A DNA stretch of 49,582 nt from Candidatus Thioglobus sp. REDSEA-S12_B1 (GTDB taxonomy: Bacteria; Pseudomonadota; Gammaproteobacteria; PS1; Pseudothioglobaceae), in NCBI GenBank assembly GCA_001628405.1, contig LURN01000036.1, forward strand, positions 1 through 49,582, in the 5' to 3' direction. Under the pieces are notes generated by a model. It did not search any database. It saw nothing but the letters and a program-made list of their open reading frames with translations, and was not told the origin of the DNA. Within the stretch, counting starts at the first letter, position 1; the number at the start of each line of letters is the position of its first letter. Shown piece after piece: positions 18,618-25,880 of the stretch. Position numbers and translations under genes: made by a program.

Positions 18618-18812
18618 ACAAAGTATTTAAATTGTCAATTTTATTGGAAATAGGTATTTCTAATTTCCTATCGCGCCTCACCTATAAGTAAATGTCAAAC
18701 CGCAATATATGTCTCAGTTGATTTGACCTAAATTGCCTTTGATAATTACTCAATCTATTCATTGAAAATGAAGTTATATTATTACCAAAGTAATCAATAT
18801 AAAGGGGTTTTC
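18618..18812 (+). promoter_or_regulatory. Leader region before the GlcG-like gene: palindrome and 5' UTR hairpin
   Basis: After glcB there are 195 bases before the leader ORF. GAAATAGGTATTTC at 18647-18660 is a perfect 14-base palindrome set in TTGGAAAT...ATTTCTAA, reminiscent of IclR-type half sites. At 18776-18800, ATATTATTAC and GTAATCAATAT pair around CAAA with one bulged C, and the Shine-Dalgarno AAAGGGG (18801-18807) follows immediately. This suggests translational or transcriptional control of the next ORFs; no convincing -35/-10 was found. Confidence 0.4.
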
Positions 18813-18890
18813 ATGAATCATATTATGTATGAGCAATTCAAACAGAGTTTGCTGCAAAGCATATTTGCTATTCCGGGGGTTATAGTATGA
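18813..18890 (+). CDS. Short leader ORF (25 residues) overlapping the GlcG-like gene
   Basis: ATG at 18813 with a good Shine-Dalgarno AAAGGGG six bases upstream, ending TGA at 18888-18890. The product starts MNHIMYEQFK and ends AIPGVIV. The stop overlaps the next start as ATGA, and the GGGGG that serves the next gene lies inside this ORF. It looks like a translated, coupled leader; whether the peptide itself matters is unknown. It could also be the remnant of a truncated gene. Confidence 0.45.
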   Translation: MNHIMYEQFKQSLLQSIFAIPGVIV

Positions 18891-19306
18891 AAAAAGTACT
18901 AAAACTTACACTTGAAGATACAAGGAAAATGATGGATTGCGCCATCAATAAAGCAATTGAGATTGGTATAGATATGGATATCGCTATTGTGGACGATGGT
19001 GGTCACCTCATGCTATTTACAAGAATGGATAATGCAAAAATCACCAGCATTAATGTCTCTATAGATAAGGCATTTACTGCTGCAGCAGCTAGAAAAGCAA
19101 CTTTAGAGTATGGCAAATCTGTGATCAATCACGGACCAGCTTTTGGCATCCAAACCTCCCACCAAGGTCGTTTTTGTGTTGTTGGGGGTGGGTTGCCGCT
19201 TTTTGTTGATGGTCAGATTGTTGGCGGTATTGGTTGTAGTTCCGGAAGTGCAGACCAAGATATAATCGTTGCTCAAGCAGGCATAGACGCATTACTTTCT
19301 AGTTAG
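18887..19306 (+). CDS. GlcG/HbpS family protein (DUF336)
   Basis: 139 residues of the GlcG/HbpS (PF03928) family. The core DIAIVDDGGHLMLFTRMDNAK, the KAFTAAAARKAT segment, the glycine-rich VVGGGLPLFVDGQIVGGIGCSSGS and the terminal DQDIIVAQAGIDAL are typical. Biochemical role is not settled: HbpS relatives bind haem, and GlcG of E. coli is an uncharacterised member of the glycolate operon beside malate synthase G. Here too it follows glcB, supporting a link to C2/glyoxylate metabolism. It begins inside the end of a short leader ORF. Convergent with the DUF924 gene. Confidence 0.85.
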   Translation: MKKVLKLTLEDTRKMMDCAINKAIEIGIDMDIAIVDDGGHLMLFTRMDNAKITSINVSIDKAFTAAAARKATLEYGKSVINHGPAFGIQTSHQGRFCVVGGGLPLFVDGQIVGGIGCSSGSADQDIIVAQAGIDALLSS

Positions 19307-19318
19307 TAAAAAATAATC

Positions 19319-19870
19319 CTAACCTTTGAATGCATTATCAGAGAGAAGATAGTCTAATTCTTCCATAGTGCTCATGCGCCCTAAAATTTCATTTCTATGA
19401 GGGAAGCGACCAAACTTTTTAACAAGATCTCTATGGTGTTTTGAAAAATCGAGGTTGAAGTTGTACTTTTCAAAAAGATAAACTTGAAGATTTTGGTGGT
19501 CTAAATTTTCGCTATGCATTAAAGGCATAAAGAGAAAAAGTAGCTTTTCATTGTCTAATTCCTCATCAAATCCATTATTTATCGCAGACAGTGCTACCTC
19601 AATGGCCATACTTTCTGTTTTAAAACTTTTAGCCTCGGATCGAAACATATTGAGTGGAAATTGATCAAGAATTATGATGAGCGCAACTGAGCCATCCGCC
19701 GTCTCCCTCCATAAACTAAAACCTCCAGAAGCAGCATGCTCCCATACCTTTTCAAATTTTGATTTGATTTCTTTATCTATAGTTGGAGTTGAAGCAAACC
19801 AGAATTGTTTACTTTTTTCAGAAAACCAATAGTCAAGTATATCGCTTGGCTTTGTGGAGTTTTCATTCAT
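19319..19870 (-). CDS. DUF924 family protein
   Basis: 183 residues that match the DUF924 pattern throughout: DILDYWF at 10-16, then FWFASTPTID, the ALIIILDQFPLNMFR block, FMPLMHSENLDHQ and the signature KKFGRFPHRNEILGRMSTMEE. The family is soluble, helical (TPR-like fold) and of unknown function. It is transcribed in the same direction as xsc but lies beyond the xsc terminator, so it is probably a separate unit. No functional link to taurine is evident. Confidence 0.88.
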   Translation of the reverse strand: MNENSTKPSDILDYWFSEKSKQFWFASTPTIDKEIKSKFEKVWEHAASGGFSLWRETADGSVALIIILDQFPLNMFRSEAKSFKTESMAIEVALSAINNGFDEELDNEKLLFLFMPLMHSENLDHQNLQVYLFEKYNFNLDFSKHHRDLVKKFGRFPHRNEILGRMSTMEELDYLLSDNAFKG

Positions 19871-19881
19871 ATTTCAGGACA

Positions 19882-19920
19882 AAAAACCTTTAGAGCAGCA
19901 TAATATACCACTCTAAAGGC
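19882..19920 (-). terminator. Rho-independent terminator of the tpa-ald-xsc operon
   Basis: On the minus strand CCTTTAGAG (complement of 19912-19920) pairs with CTCTAAAGG (complement of 19888-19896) and runs into TTTTTT (19882-19887). The stem is a perfect 9 bp with a 15-base loop. It starts 15 bases after the xsc stop. Confidence 0.75.
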
Positions 19921-19934
19921 TTAAAAGTTATTTC

Positions 19935-21707
19935 TTAACGATGAGGTGATTTTTCACCATAATCTTTGTACTTCTCAAGATGTCTAATTGGTTTACTCAG
20001 GGCGTCCTTTCTAAACGGATCTCCAAGCTCTCTTGAACACATGATTTCAATAATTGTGGTCTTTCTATCATTCATCTGCATATCGATCGCTTTTTTGAGT
20101 GCTGGCCCAACATCTTCAAGTTTATCAACTCGAATTCCTTCTGCCCCCATCGATTTAGCAATATTGACAAAATGTTGGTCTGTCAATTCAGCTGCTACAA
20201 ATCTTCTGTCATAAAAATCAACCTGATTCTTCTTTTCTGCTCCCCAATGACGATTATGAAAAACTACCGCTGTAACTGGAATATCATGACGAACACAAGT
20301 CATTGTTTCAACCATACTCATAGCCCAGGCACCATCACCCGCATATGAGATAGCAGGCCTATGCTGGGCAGCCGCTTTAGCACCAATAATAGTAGGAAAA
20401 GCATAACCACAATTTCCAAAACTCATTGCCGCAAAGAAGCTTCGTGGCTTCTCAAAACGAAGATAACTATTAGCAACTGAGTTAATGTTTCCAATATCAG
20501 TTGAAACCATAACATCTTCTGGCATTGCCTTTTCAAGCTCTCTTAGAACTTGCCTTGGATGAAGCCAACCTTCTTCTTTATTGGCAATCATGTCCATGCT
20601 GTAAGAGTCTGTTTCATGAATCCACTCATCCAACTCTAATTCCCATGCAGCTTTTTCATCTGCAATAGTTTTTGCTCTGTCATTTTTTGTTGAGTCACAA
20701 TTGAGTTTTGCAGAGTCTAATTTTTGACAAAGAACTGAAGCTACAGCTTTTGCATCACCACAAATACCAACATTAATTGGCTTAACCAATCCTAACATTT
20801 TGTGATCAGCATCAATTTGAATAATTTGTGCATCCTTTGGCCAATAATCCATACCGTGTTGAGGCAGAGTACCGAATGGACCTAATCTTGTACCCAAAGC
20901 AATAACTACATCAGCCTTAGAGATTAACTTCATTGCAGCTTTTGATCCTTGATATCCTAGCGGACCACACCACAAATCATGACTAGCTGGGAAAGAGTCA
21001 TTATGTAAATAGCTATTTACAACTGGAGCACCTAAGCGCTCAGCCAAGGCTGCACACTCATCTACGCCATCAGCCATGACAACGCCACCACCAGAAACAA
21101 TTACAGGAAACTCAGCCTTGGCAATTAAAGATACTGCCTCATTAAGTGTATCTTCGCCACCAGTACCTCTATCTATTCTGCTTGGTGTAGGAATCGTAAA
21201 ATCACCATCAGCATAAAAATAATCTCTCGGAATATTTAATTGAGTAGGTGCCATTTCACTCATTGCTCTATCAAAACAGCGGCCAGTAAATTCGGCCATT
21301 CTCATTGGATTGACCACATGCCCTTGATACTTTGTAAACTCTTGGAACATTGGTAGCTGATTGGCCTCTTGAAATCCTCCCAATCCCATACCCATTGTTC
21401 CAGCTTCAGGAGTTACAATAACAACAGGACTGTGAGCCCAATATGCAGCCGCAATAGCAGTAACACAGTTAGATATTCCTGGACCATTCTGTCCAATCAC
21501 AACACCATGCCTTCCACTTACCCTTGAATACCCATCAGCCATGTGAGCCGCACCCTGCTCATGAACTACCGGAATAAACCTTATGCCTGCAGGCTCAAAG
21601 ATATCCATTGCATCCATAAATGCTGAACCCATAATGCCAAATATATCTGTAACTTCATTAGCTACCATAGTTTCAACAAAGGCTTCACTCGAGGTCATTT
21701 TTGCCAT
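19935..21707 (-). CDS. xsc: Sulfoacetaldehyde acetyltransferase
   Basis: ThDP-dependent enzyme that converts sulfoacetaldehyde and phosphate to acetyl phosphate and sulfite, the desulfonation step of taurine breakdown. 590 residues. The ThDP glutamate is E50 in VVHEQGAAHMADGY. The ThDP/Mg motif starts GDGAWAMSMVETMTC and continues to VVFHNRHWGAEKKNQ. The Xsc-type GIMGSAFMDAMDIFEPAGIRF start distinguishes it from acetolactate synthase and glyoxylate carboligase. AGGAG lies upstream of the ATG. Third gene of tpa-ald-xsc. No phosphotransacetylase gene is adjacent, so acetyl phosphate must be used through a gene elsewhere. Confidence 0.94.
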   Translation of the reverse strand: MAKMTSSEAFVETMVANEVTDIFGIMGSAFMDAMDIFEPAGIRFIPVVHEQGAAHMADGYSRVSGRHGVVIGQNGPGISNCVTAIAAAYWAHSPVVIVTPEAGTMGMGLGGFQEANQLPMFQEFTKYQGHVVNPMRMAEFTGRCFDRAMSEMAPTQLNIPRDYFYADGDFTIPTPSRIDRGTGGEDTLNEAVSLIAKAEFPVIVSGGGVVMADGVDECAALAERLGAPVVNSYLHNDSFPASHDLWCGPLGYQGSKAAMKLISKADVVIALGTRLGPFGTLPQHGMDYWPKDAQIIQIDADHKMLGLVKPINVGICGDAKAVASVLCQKLDSAKLNCDSTKNDRAKTIADEKAAWELELDEWIHETDSYSMDMIANKEEGWLHPRQVLRELEKAMPEDVMVSTDIGNINSVANSYLRFEKPRSFFAAMSFGNCGYAFPTIIGAKAAAQHRPAISYAGDGAWAMSMVETMTCVRHDIPVTAVVFHNRHWGAEKKNQVDFYDRRFVAAELTDQHFVNIAKSMGAEGIRVDKLEDVGPALKKAIDMQMNDRKTTIIEIMCSRELGDPFRKDALSKPIRHLEKYKDYGEKSPHR

Positions 21708-21725
21708 TTTTTATTTCTCCTATTA

Positions 21726-22844
21726 TTAATTATTTAGTATATCCAAAGCGGGAACATAATCATATCCTAAGTCATGCGCAACTTCTAAACAAGTTACACT
21801 GCCACTATGAACATTTAATCCAGCTCTTAGATGCTCATCATCCAATAAAGCTTGCTTTATTCCCTTATTTGCAATATTTAAGCCAAAGGGTAGCGTGACA
21901 TTGTTTAAGGCATAAGTTGACGTTTTTGGGACGCCTCCAGGCATATTTGCCACACAGTAGTGAACAACATCATCAACAATGTAGGTTGGTTCTGCATGAG
22001 TTGTAGCCTTTGAGGTTTCAAAACAACCCCCTTGATCAATAGCCACATCGACAATCACAGATCCAGGTTTCATCGCCTTAATCATTTCTTTAGAGACTAA
22101 TTTTGGAGCTTCAGCTCCAGGTATTAATACTCCACCAATAACAAGATCAGCCTGAAGAACATACTCTTCTACCGAACTTTTTGTTGAAAACACGGTATTC
22201 GTACTTCTGCCAAATTGCTGCCAATGTTGCTCTAGAGTATCAGGATTGTTATCAAGCACCCAAACATCAGCCCCCATACCAACAGCCATATGTGCTGCAT
22301 GAGCTCCAACAACTCCACCACCGAGTATCACTACATTGAGTGGATCAACCCCTGGAACCCCTCCAAGAAGCGCACCCATTCCGCCATTTGGATGCTCTAA
22401 AAAGTGGGCACCAGCTTGAATAGCCATTCTGCCAGCTACCTTCGACATTGGAGCCAATAATGGCAAACCCCCTCTTGGTGAAGTTACTGTTTCATAGGCA
22501 ACACAGATGGCTCCGCTTTCCACGAGCCCTTTAGTTTGTTCAGGGTCTGGAGCAAGATGAAGATAGGTGTAGAGAATTTGTCCTTCTCTCAACATAGCAA
22601 TCTCTTCTGCTTGAGGCTCTTTTACTTTTACGATCATATCTGCAGTATCGAATACCTCTTTAGCAGTAGATAAAATCTCAGCGCCACAATCTGCATACTC
22701 CTGGTCAGAAGCGCCAATCCCAACGCCTGCATTTGTTTGGACTGCAACTGTGTGACCATGATTGATAAACTCTTTAACACTTCTAGGCGTTAAACCGACT
22801 CTATACTCATGATTTTTAATTTCTTTTGGGACACCAATAATCAT
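21726..22844 (-). CDS. ald: Alanine dehydrogenase
   Basis: Oxidatively deaminates L-alanine to pyruvate and ammonium with NAD. 372 residues, the family length. R15 (HEYRVGLTP), K75 (VKVKEPQ) and H96 (TYLHLAPD) match the pyruvate-binding and catalytic residues of the family. The Rossmann motif is VVILGGGVVGAHAAHMAVGMGADV. It sits between tpa (33 bases) and xsc (18 bases). In this context it regenerates the pyruvate that Tpa uses as amino acceptor and releases taurine nitrogen as ammonium. Confidence 0.96.
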   Translation of the reverse strand: MIIGVPKEIKNHEYRVGLTPRSVKEFINHGHTVAVQTNAGVGIGASDQEYADCGAEILSTAKEVFDTADMIVKVKEPQAEEIAMLREGQILYTYLHLAPDPEQTKGLVESGAICVAYETVTSPRGGLPLLAPMSKVAGRMAIQAGAHFLEHPNGGMGALLGGVPGVDPLNVVILGGGVVGAHAAHMAVGMGADVWVLDNNPDTLEQHWQQFGRSTNTVFSTKSSVEEYVLQADLVIGGVLIPGAEAPKLVSKEMIKAMKPGSVIVDVAIDQGGCFETSKATTHAEPTYIVDDVVHYCVANMPGGVPKTSTYALNNVTLPFGLNIANKGIKQALLDDEHLRAGLNVHSGSVTCLEVAHDLGYDYVPALDILNN

Positions 22845-22877
22845 TTTATTTTCCTATAAATGTTTATAAATTAAGCT

Positions 22878-24239
22878 TTATGCATTTGCAGCAATAGCGT
22901 TATCAACTGCCTCAACAATCTGATCAATTTCATTTTTTGAACAAATAAAAGCTGGGCTAAAAAGGAGAACGTTATTATTGTATTCAAAGCTTCGATTTGT
23001 TCTTCCAATCATAACTTTATTTTTTAAACAGTGCCCTGCAATAGCCATTGCAACACTCTCATGAACCGGCTCTTTAGTCACCCTATCTTTTACTAACTCA
23101 ACGCCACAAAATAGACCTTTACCTCTTACATCCCCTATAATGTCGTACTTCTCTTCAAGCACATGCAATTTCTCTTTAAGATAATCACCCATAACTTTTA
23201 CGTTTTCTAGAAGGTTTTCTCTTTTAATAATATTTACAACTTCAAGCGCCGCTGCTGGTCCAGCAGTGCAACCACCAAATGTAGATATATCTCTAAAATA
23301 GCTGTCTGGATTGGAAGGGTCTTGTTTGAATCTTTCAAAAATTGCTTCAGACGTTATTGTGACGGAAATAGCGGCATAGCCTGCAGCGAGGCCTTTAGCT
23401 GTCGTAACGATATCTGGCTGAACATCAAAGTGCTGATATCCAAACCATTTACCCGTTCTTCCAAGCCCACATACCACTTCATCTATGTGAAGCAAAACAT
23501 CATATTTATTACATATAGATTGGATTATAGGAAAATACTCTTTTACTGGAGGAATAACTCCACCTCCAGCAGTAATTGGCTCAAGAACAACCGAACCAAC
23601 CGTATCTGGACCTTCCTTTAATATAATGTCCTCAAGAACTGTTGCACATTCTATATTGCATTCACCATATTTTTTTCCAAATGGGCAGCGATAACAGCAG
23701 CAATTTGGCATTTCAACAAAGCCTGGAGCAAAGGGACCATATTGTTTTTTTCTTTGAATTTGAGCTGAAGAGCTCATTGCACCGATAGTCGTGCCATGAT
23801 AGTCACGATCACGATAAATGATTTTATGCTTTTTGCCCTCATTATCGAAATGAGCCAGCTGACGAACCATCTTATAGCCTTTTTCATTGGCTTCTGAGCC
23901 AGAGTTTGAATAATAAACACGATTCATTCCAGGCATTAATGAAGTAATTTCTTGTGCATACTGTGAAGCAGGCTCATTACCGAATGCACCTGCAAAGTAA
24001 GGAATTTTAGAAATCTGGTCACTAACAACCTTTACCATTTCATCTCTTCCATAACCCAGATTCACTGTCCAAACGCCGCCAGAAGTTGCATCCAGGTATT
24101 CATCACCTTTTGAATCAGTTATAATCATTCCGTTAGCATTTGATACAACAAGTGGATCGTTATCCTCAAAAGCTTTATGTTGAGTTAGATGGTGCCAGAC
24201 ATGCTCTTTTGCATTATCAACAACTGTAGTATTAGACAT
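22878..24239 (-). CDS. tpa: Taurine-pyruvate aminotransferase
   Basis: PLP enzyme of class III that transfers the amino group of taurine to pyruvate, giving sulfoacetaldehyde and alanine. 453 residues. PLP lysine K282 is in TTAKGLAAGY, with D253 in LLHIDEVVCGLGRTG. The cysteine-rich MPNCCCYRCPFGKKYGECNIEC segment at 178-198 is characteristic of Tpa-type proteins. It leads the operon with ald and xsc, and is divergent from the MocR-type regulator with a 137-base shared promoter region. Pathway context makes the specific assignment strong within a broad aminotransferase family. Confidence 0.93.
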   Translation of the reverse strand: MSNTTVVDNAKEHVWHHLTQHKAFEDNDPLVVSNANGMIITDSKGDEYLDATSGGVWTVNLGYGRDEMVKVVSDQISKIPYFAGAFGNEPASQYAQEITSLMPGMNRVYYSNSGSEANEKGYKMVRQLAHFDNEGKKHKIIYRDRDYHGTTIGAMSSSAQIQRKKQYGPFAPGFVEMPNCCCYRCPFGKKYGECNIECATVLEDIILKEGPDTVGSVVLEPITAGGGVIPPVKEYFPIIQSICNKYDVLLHIDEVVCGLGRTGKWFGYQHFDVQPDIVTTAKGLAAGYAAISVTITSEAIFERFKQDPSNPDSYFRDISTFGGCTAGPAAALEVVNIIKRENLLENVKVMGDYLKEKLHVLEEKYDIIGDVRGKGLFCGVELVKDRVTKEPVHESVAMAIAGHCLKNKVMIGRTNRSFEYNNNVLLFSPAFICSKNEIDQIVEAVDNAIAANA

Positions 24240-24376
24240 TCTCCCTCCTAGAAAAGATTTCTACGCAAATTTTAAAAAGAATTTTCGCAAATTTAGTAAA
24301 AGAATTATAAAATTTAACTGGTCCTGATTTAACATATATATAGAACCAGAAAACTTACAATTAATAGGCCAGAAAA
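24240..24376. promoter_or_regulatory. Divergent tpa / tauR promoter with candidate MocR-type operator
   Basis: CTGGT at 24318-24322 and ACCAG at 24345-24349 form an inverted pair. CCAGAAAA occurs at 24346-24353 and again at 24369-24376, a direct repeat with 23-base period that ends at the regulator ATG. MocR regulators are known to use combined direct and inverted repeats. The sequences AACTGG and AACCAG also occur upstream of tauA (31769-31774 and 31802-31807). Binding by the adjacent regulator is inferred. Confidence 0.5.
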
Positions 24377-25852
24377 ATGGATGAAATGTGGAATCAATTT
24401 TTTTCTCTAAGGCATGATAAACCTAGAACTCTTCAATTGCAGATTAGACAACAGTTAATTGATGCAATAACCAATGGCTTAATCGGACCAAACGAACCCC
24501 TACCTTCTTCTAGAAATCTTGCAAAGGCTCTTAAGGTTGCAAGAAATACTGTGATTGCCTCTTATAAAGAATTAGAGTTTGATGGTTATATAACCCCCAA
24601 GGAAAGAAGGGGGTATTTTGTAAATGAACAATTCTATGAGAGCTATACTTCAAGCGATAATGGCCAGCAAAATGAGCCTCAATCTCCAGTATGGCTCGAC
24701 AAATTAATTACAAAAAAACCATCTACTCAAATCAATATACATAATCCAGAAAATTGGCAAAACCTTCCATATTCATTCACAATTGGTCAACTCGATAAGA
24801 GCTTGATACCCTACTATGAGTGGAGAGAGGTTGTTAGACACTCCTCAACACTTCCAGAAATTCAAAAATGGAATATGGATCATGTAGATAGTGATGACCC
24901 ATCTCTCATTAAGCAAATCCAATCTAAGGTTCTACCAAAACGAGGCGTTTGGGCAAACAAGGATCAGATTCTTATAACGTCAGGAAGTCAAAATGCAATC
25001 TATATGATTGCAAGCCTCCTAACTAATCAAAGCACTGTTGTGGGAATGGAAAACCCAGGATATCCTGATGTAAGAAATATCTTTCAGTCTAAAACAGATA
25101 ATATTGAGCCAATAAGGATTGATCAAGAAGGGATTGTAGTCGATGATATTAGCCCTAAAACAGATATTGTATTTACTACTCCCAGTCATCAGTATCCAAC
25201 GGGGGTGACAATGAGCATGGAGAGAAGACACGAATTACTTAATATTGCTAGAGAAAATGAAATAGTGATAATTGAGGATGACTATGAAGCAGAAATTAAT
25301 TTTCAAAAAAAACCTCACCCTTCTCTCAAAAGCTTAGATAAAAATAATAATGTAATTTATGTTGGGAGTTTCTCAAAAGCATTTGCTCCTGGTCTAAGAC
25401 TCGGCTATATGGTAGGACCCGAGAGCCTTATAAAGGAGGCTAAAGCCCTCAGAAGGTTAATGATAAGACATATACCAGCAAACAACCAAAGATCCGTAGC
25501 ACTTTTTATAGGGCTCGGGCATTATCACAACATGTTTACAAAAATTCAGAAAACTAACAAGGAAAGATGGGGCTTGATAAATGAAAAAATTAATAATGAG
25601 CCTTTATTATCATGTACTCCAACTCTTGGTGGTTCATCCTTCTGGATAAAAATACCAAAATCAATTGACAGTGAAAATCTTTGCAAAAAACTTTTATCAA
25701 AAGGTGTCGCAGTTAGGTCTGGCAAGACACATTTTTTAGAAGAAGATGCTCCATTAAACTACTTACATCTTGGTTATTCAGCTATAGATACCAATAAAAT
25801 AAATAAAGGGATGGATATTATTATTAATGAAGTAAAGTCAATGAAGACTTAA
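24377..25852 (+). CDS. tauR: MocR-type (GntR/aminotransferase) regulator, TauR-like
   Basis: 491 residues. The N-terminal GntR winged helix is at about 17-85 (LPSSRNLAKALKVARNTVIASYKELEFDGY). The class I aminotransferase-like domain is about 130-488, with the PLP lysine K334 in GSFSKAFAPGLRLGY and the NPGYP and EDDYEAE motifs retained. Such proteins sense PLP-amine adducts and often activate their neighbour. It is divergent from tpa, as TauR is in other proteobacterial taurine clusters. Convergent with the DMGDH-like gene (28-base gap with a hairpin). Name given by family and context; regulation of another amine is possible. Confidence 0.85.
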   Translation: MDEMWNQFFSLRHDKPRTLQLQIRQQLIDAITNGLIGPNEPLPSSRNLAKALKVARNTVIASYKELEFDGYITPKERRGYFVNEQFYESYTSSDNGQQNEPQSPVWLDKLITKKPSTQINIHNPENWQNLPYSFTIGQLDKSLIPYYEWREVVRHSSTLPEIQKWNMDHVDSDDPSLIKQIQSKVLPKRGVWANKDQILITSGSQNAIYMIASLLTNQSTVVGMENPGYPDVRNIFQSKTDNIEPIRIDQEGIVVDDISPKTDIVFTTPSHQYPTGVTMSMERRHELLNIARENEIVIIEDDYEAEINFQKKPHPSLKSLDKNNNVIYVGSFSKAFAPGLRLGYMVGPESLIKEAKALRRLMIRHIPANNQRSVALFIGLGHYHNMFTKIQKTNKERWGLINEKINNEPLLSCTPTLGGSSFWIKIPKSIDSENLCKKLLSKGVAVRSGKTHFLEEDAPLNYLHLGYSAIDTNKINKGMDIIINEVKSMKT

Positions 25853-25861
25853 CAGTTTAAT

Positions 25862-25880
25862 TGGCGATTTTTCCTCGCCA
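25862..25880. terminator. Hairpin between convergent tauR and DMGDH-like genes
   Basis: TGGCGA (25862-25867) pairs with TCGCCA (25875-25880) around a 7-base T-rich loop. It fills the convergent gap. A 6-base run of T appears on the + strand only later (25892-25897), inside the opposing gene, so it may be a weak shared terminator. Confidence 0.4.
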
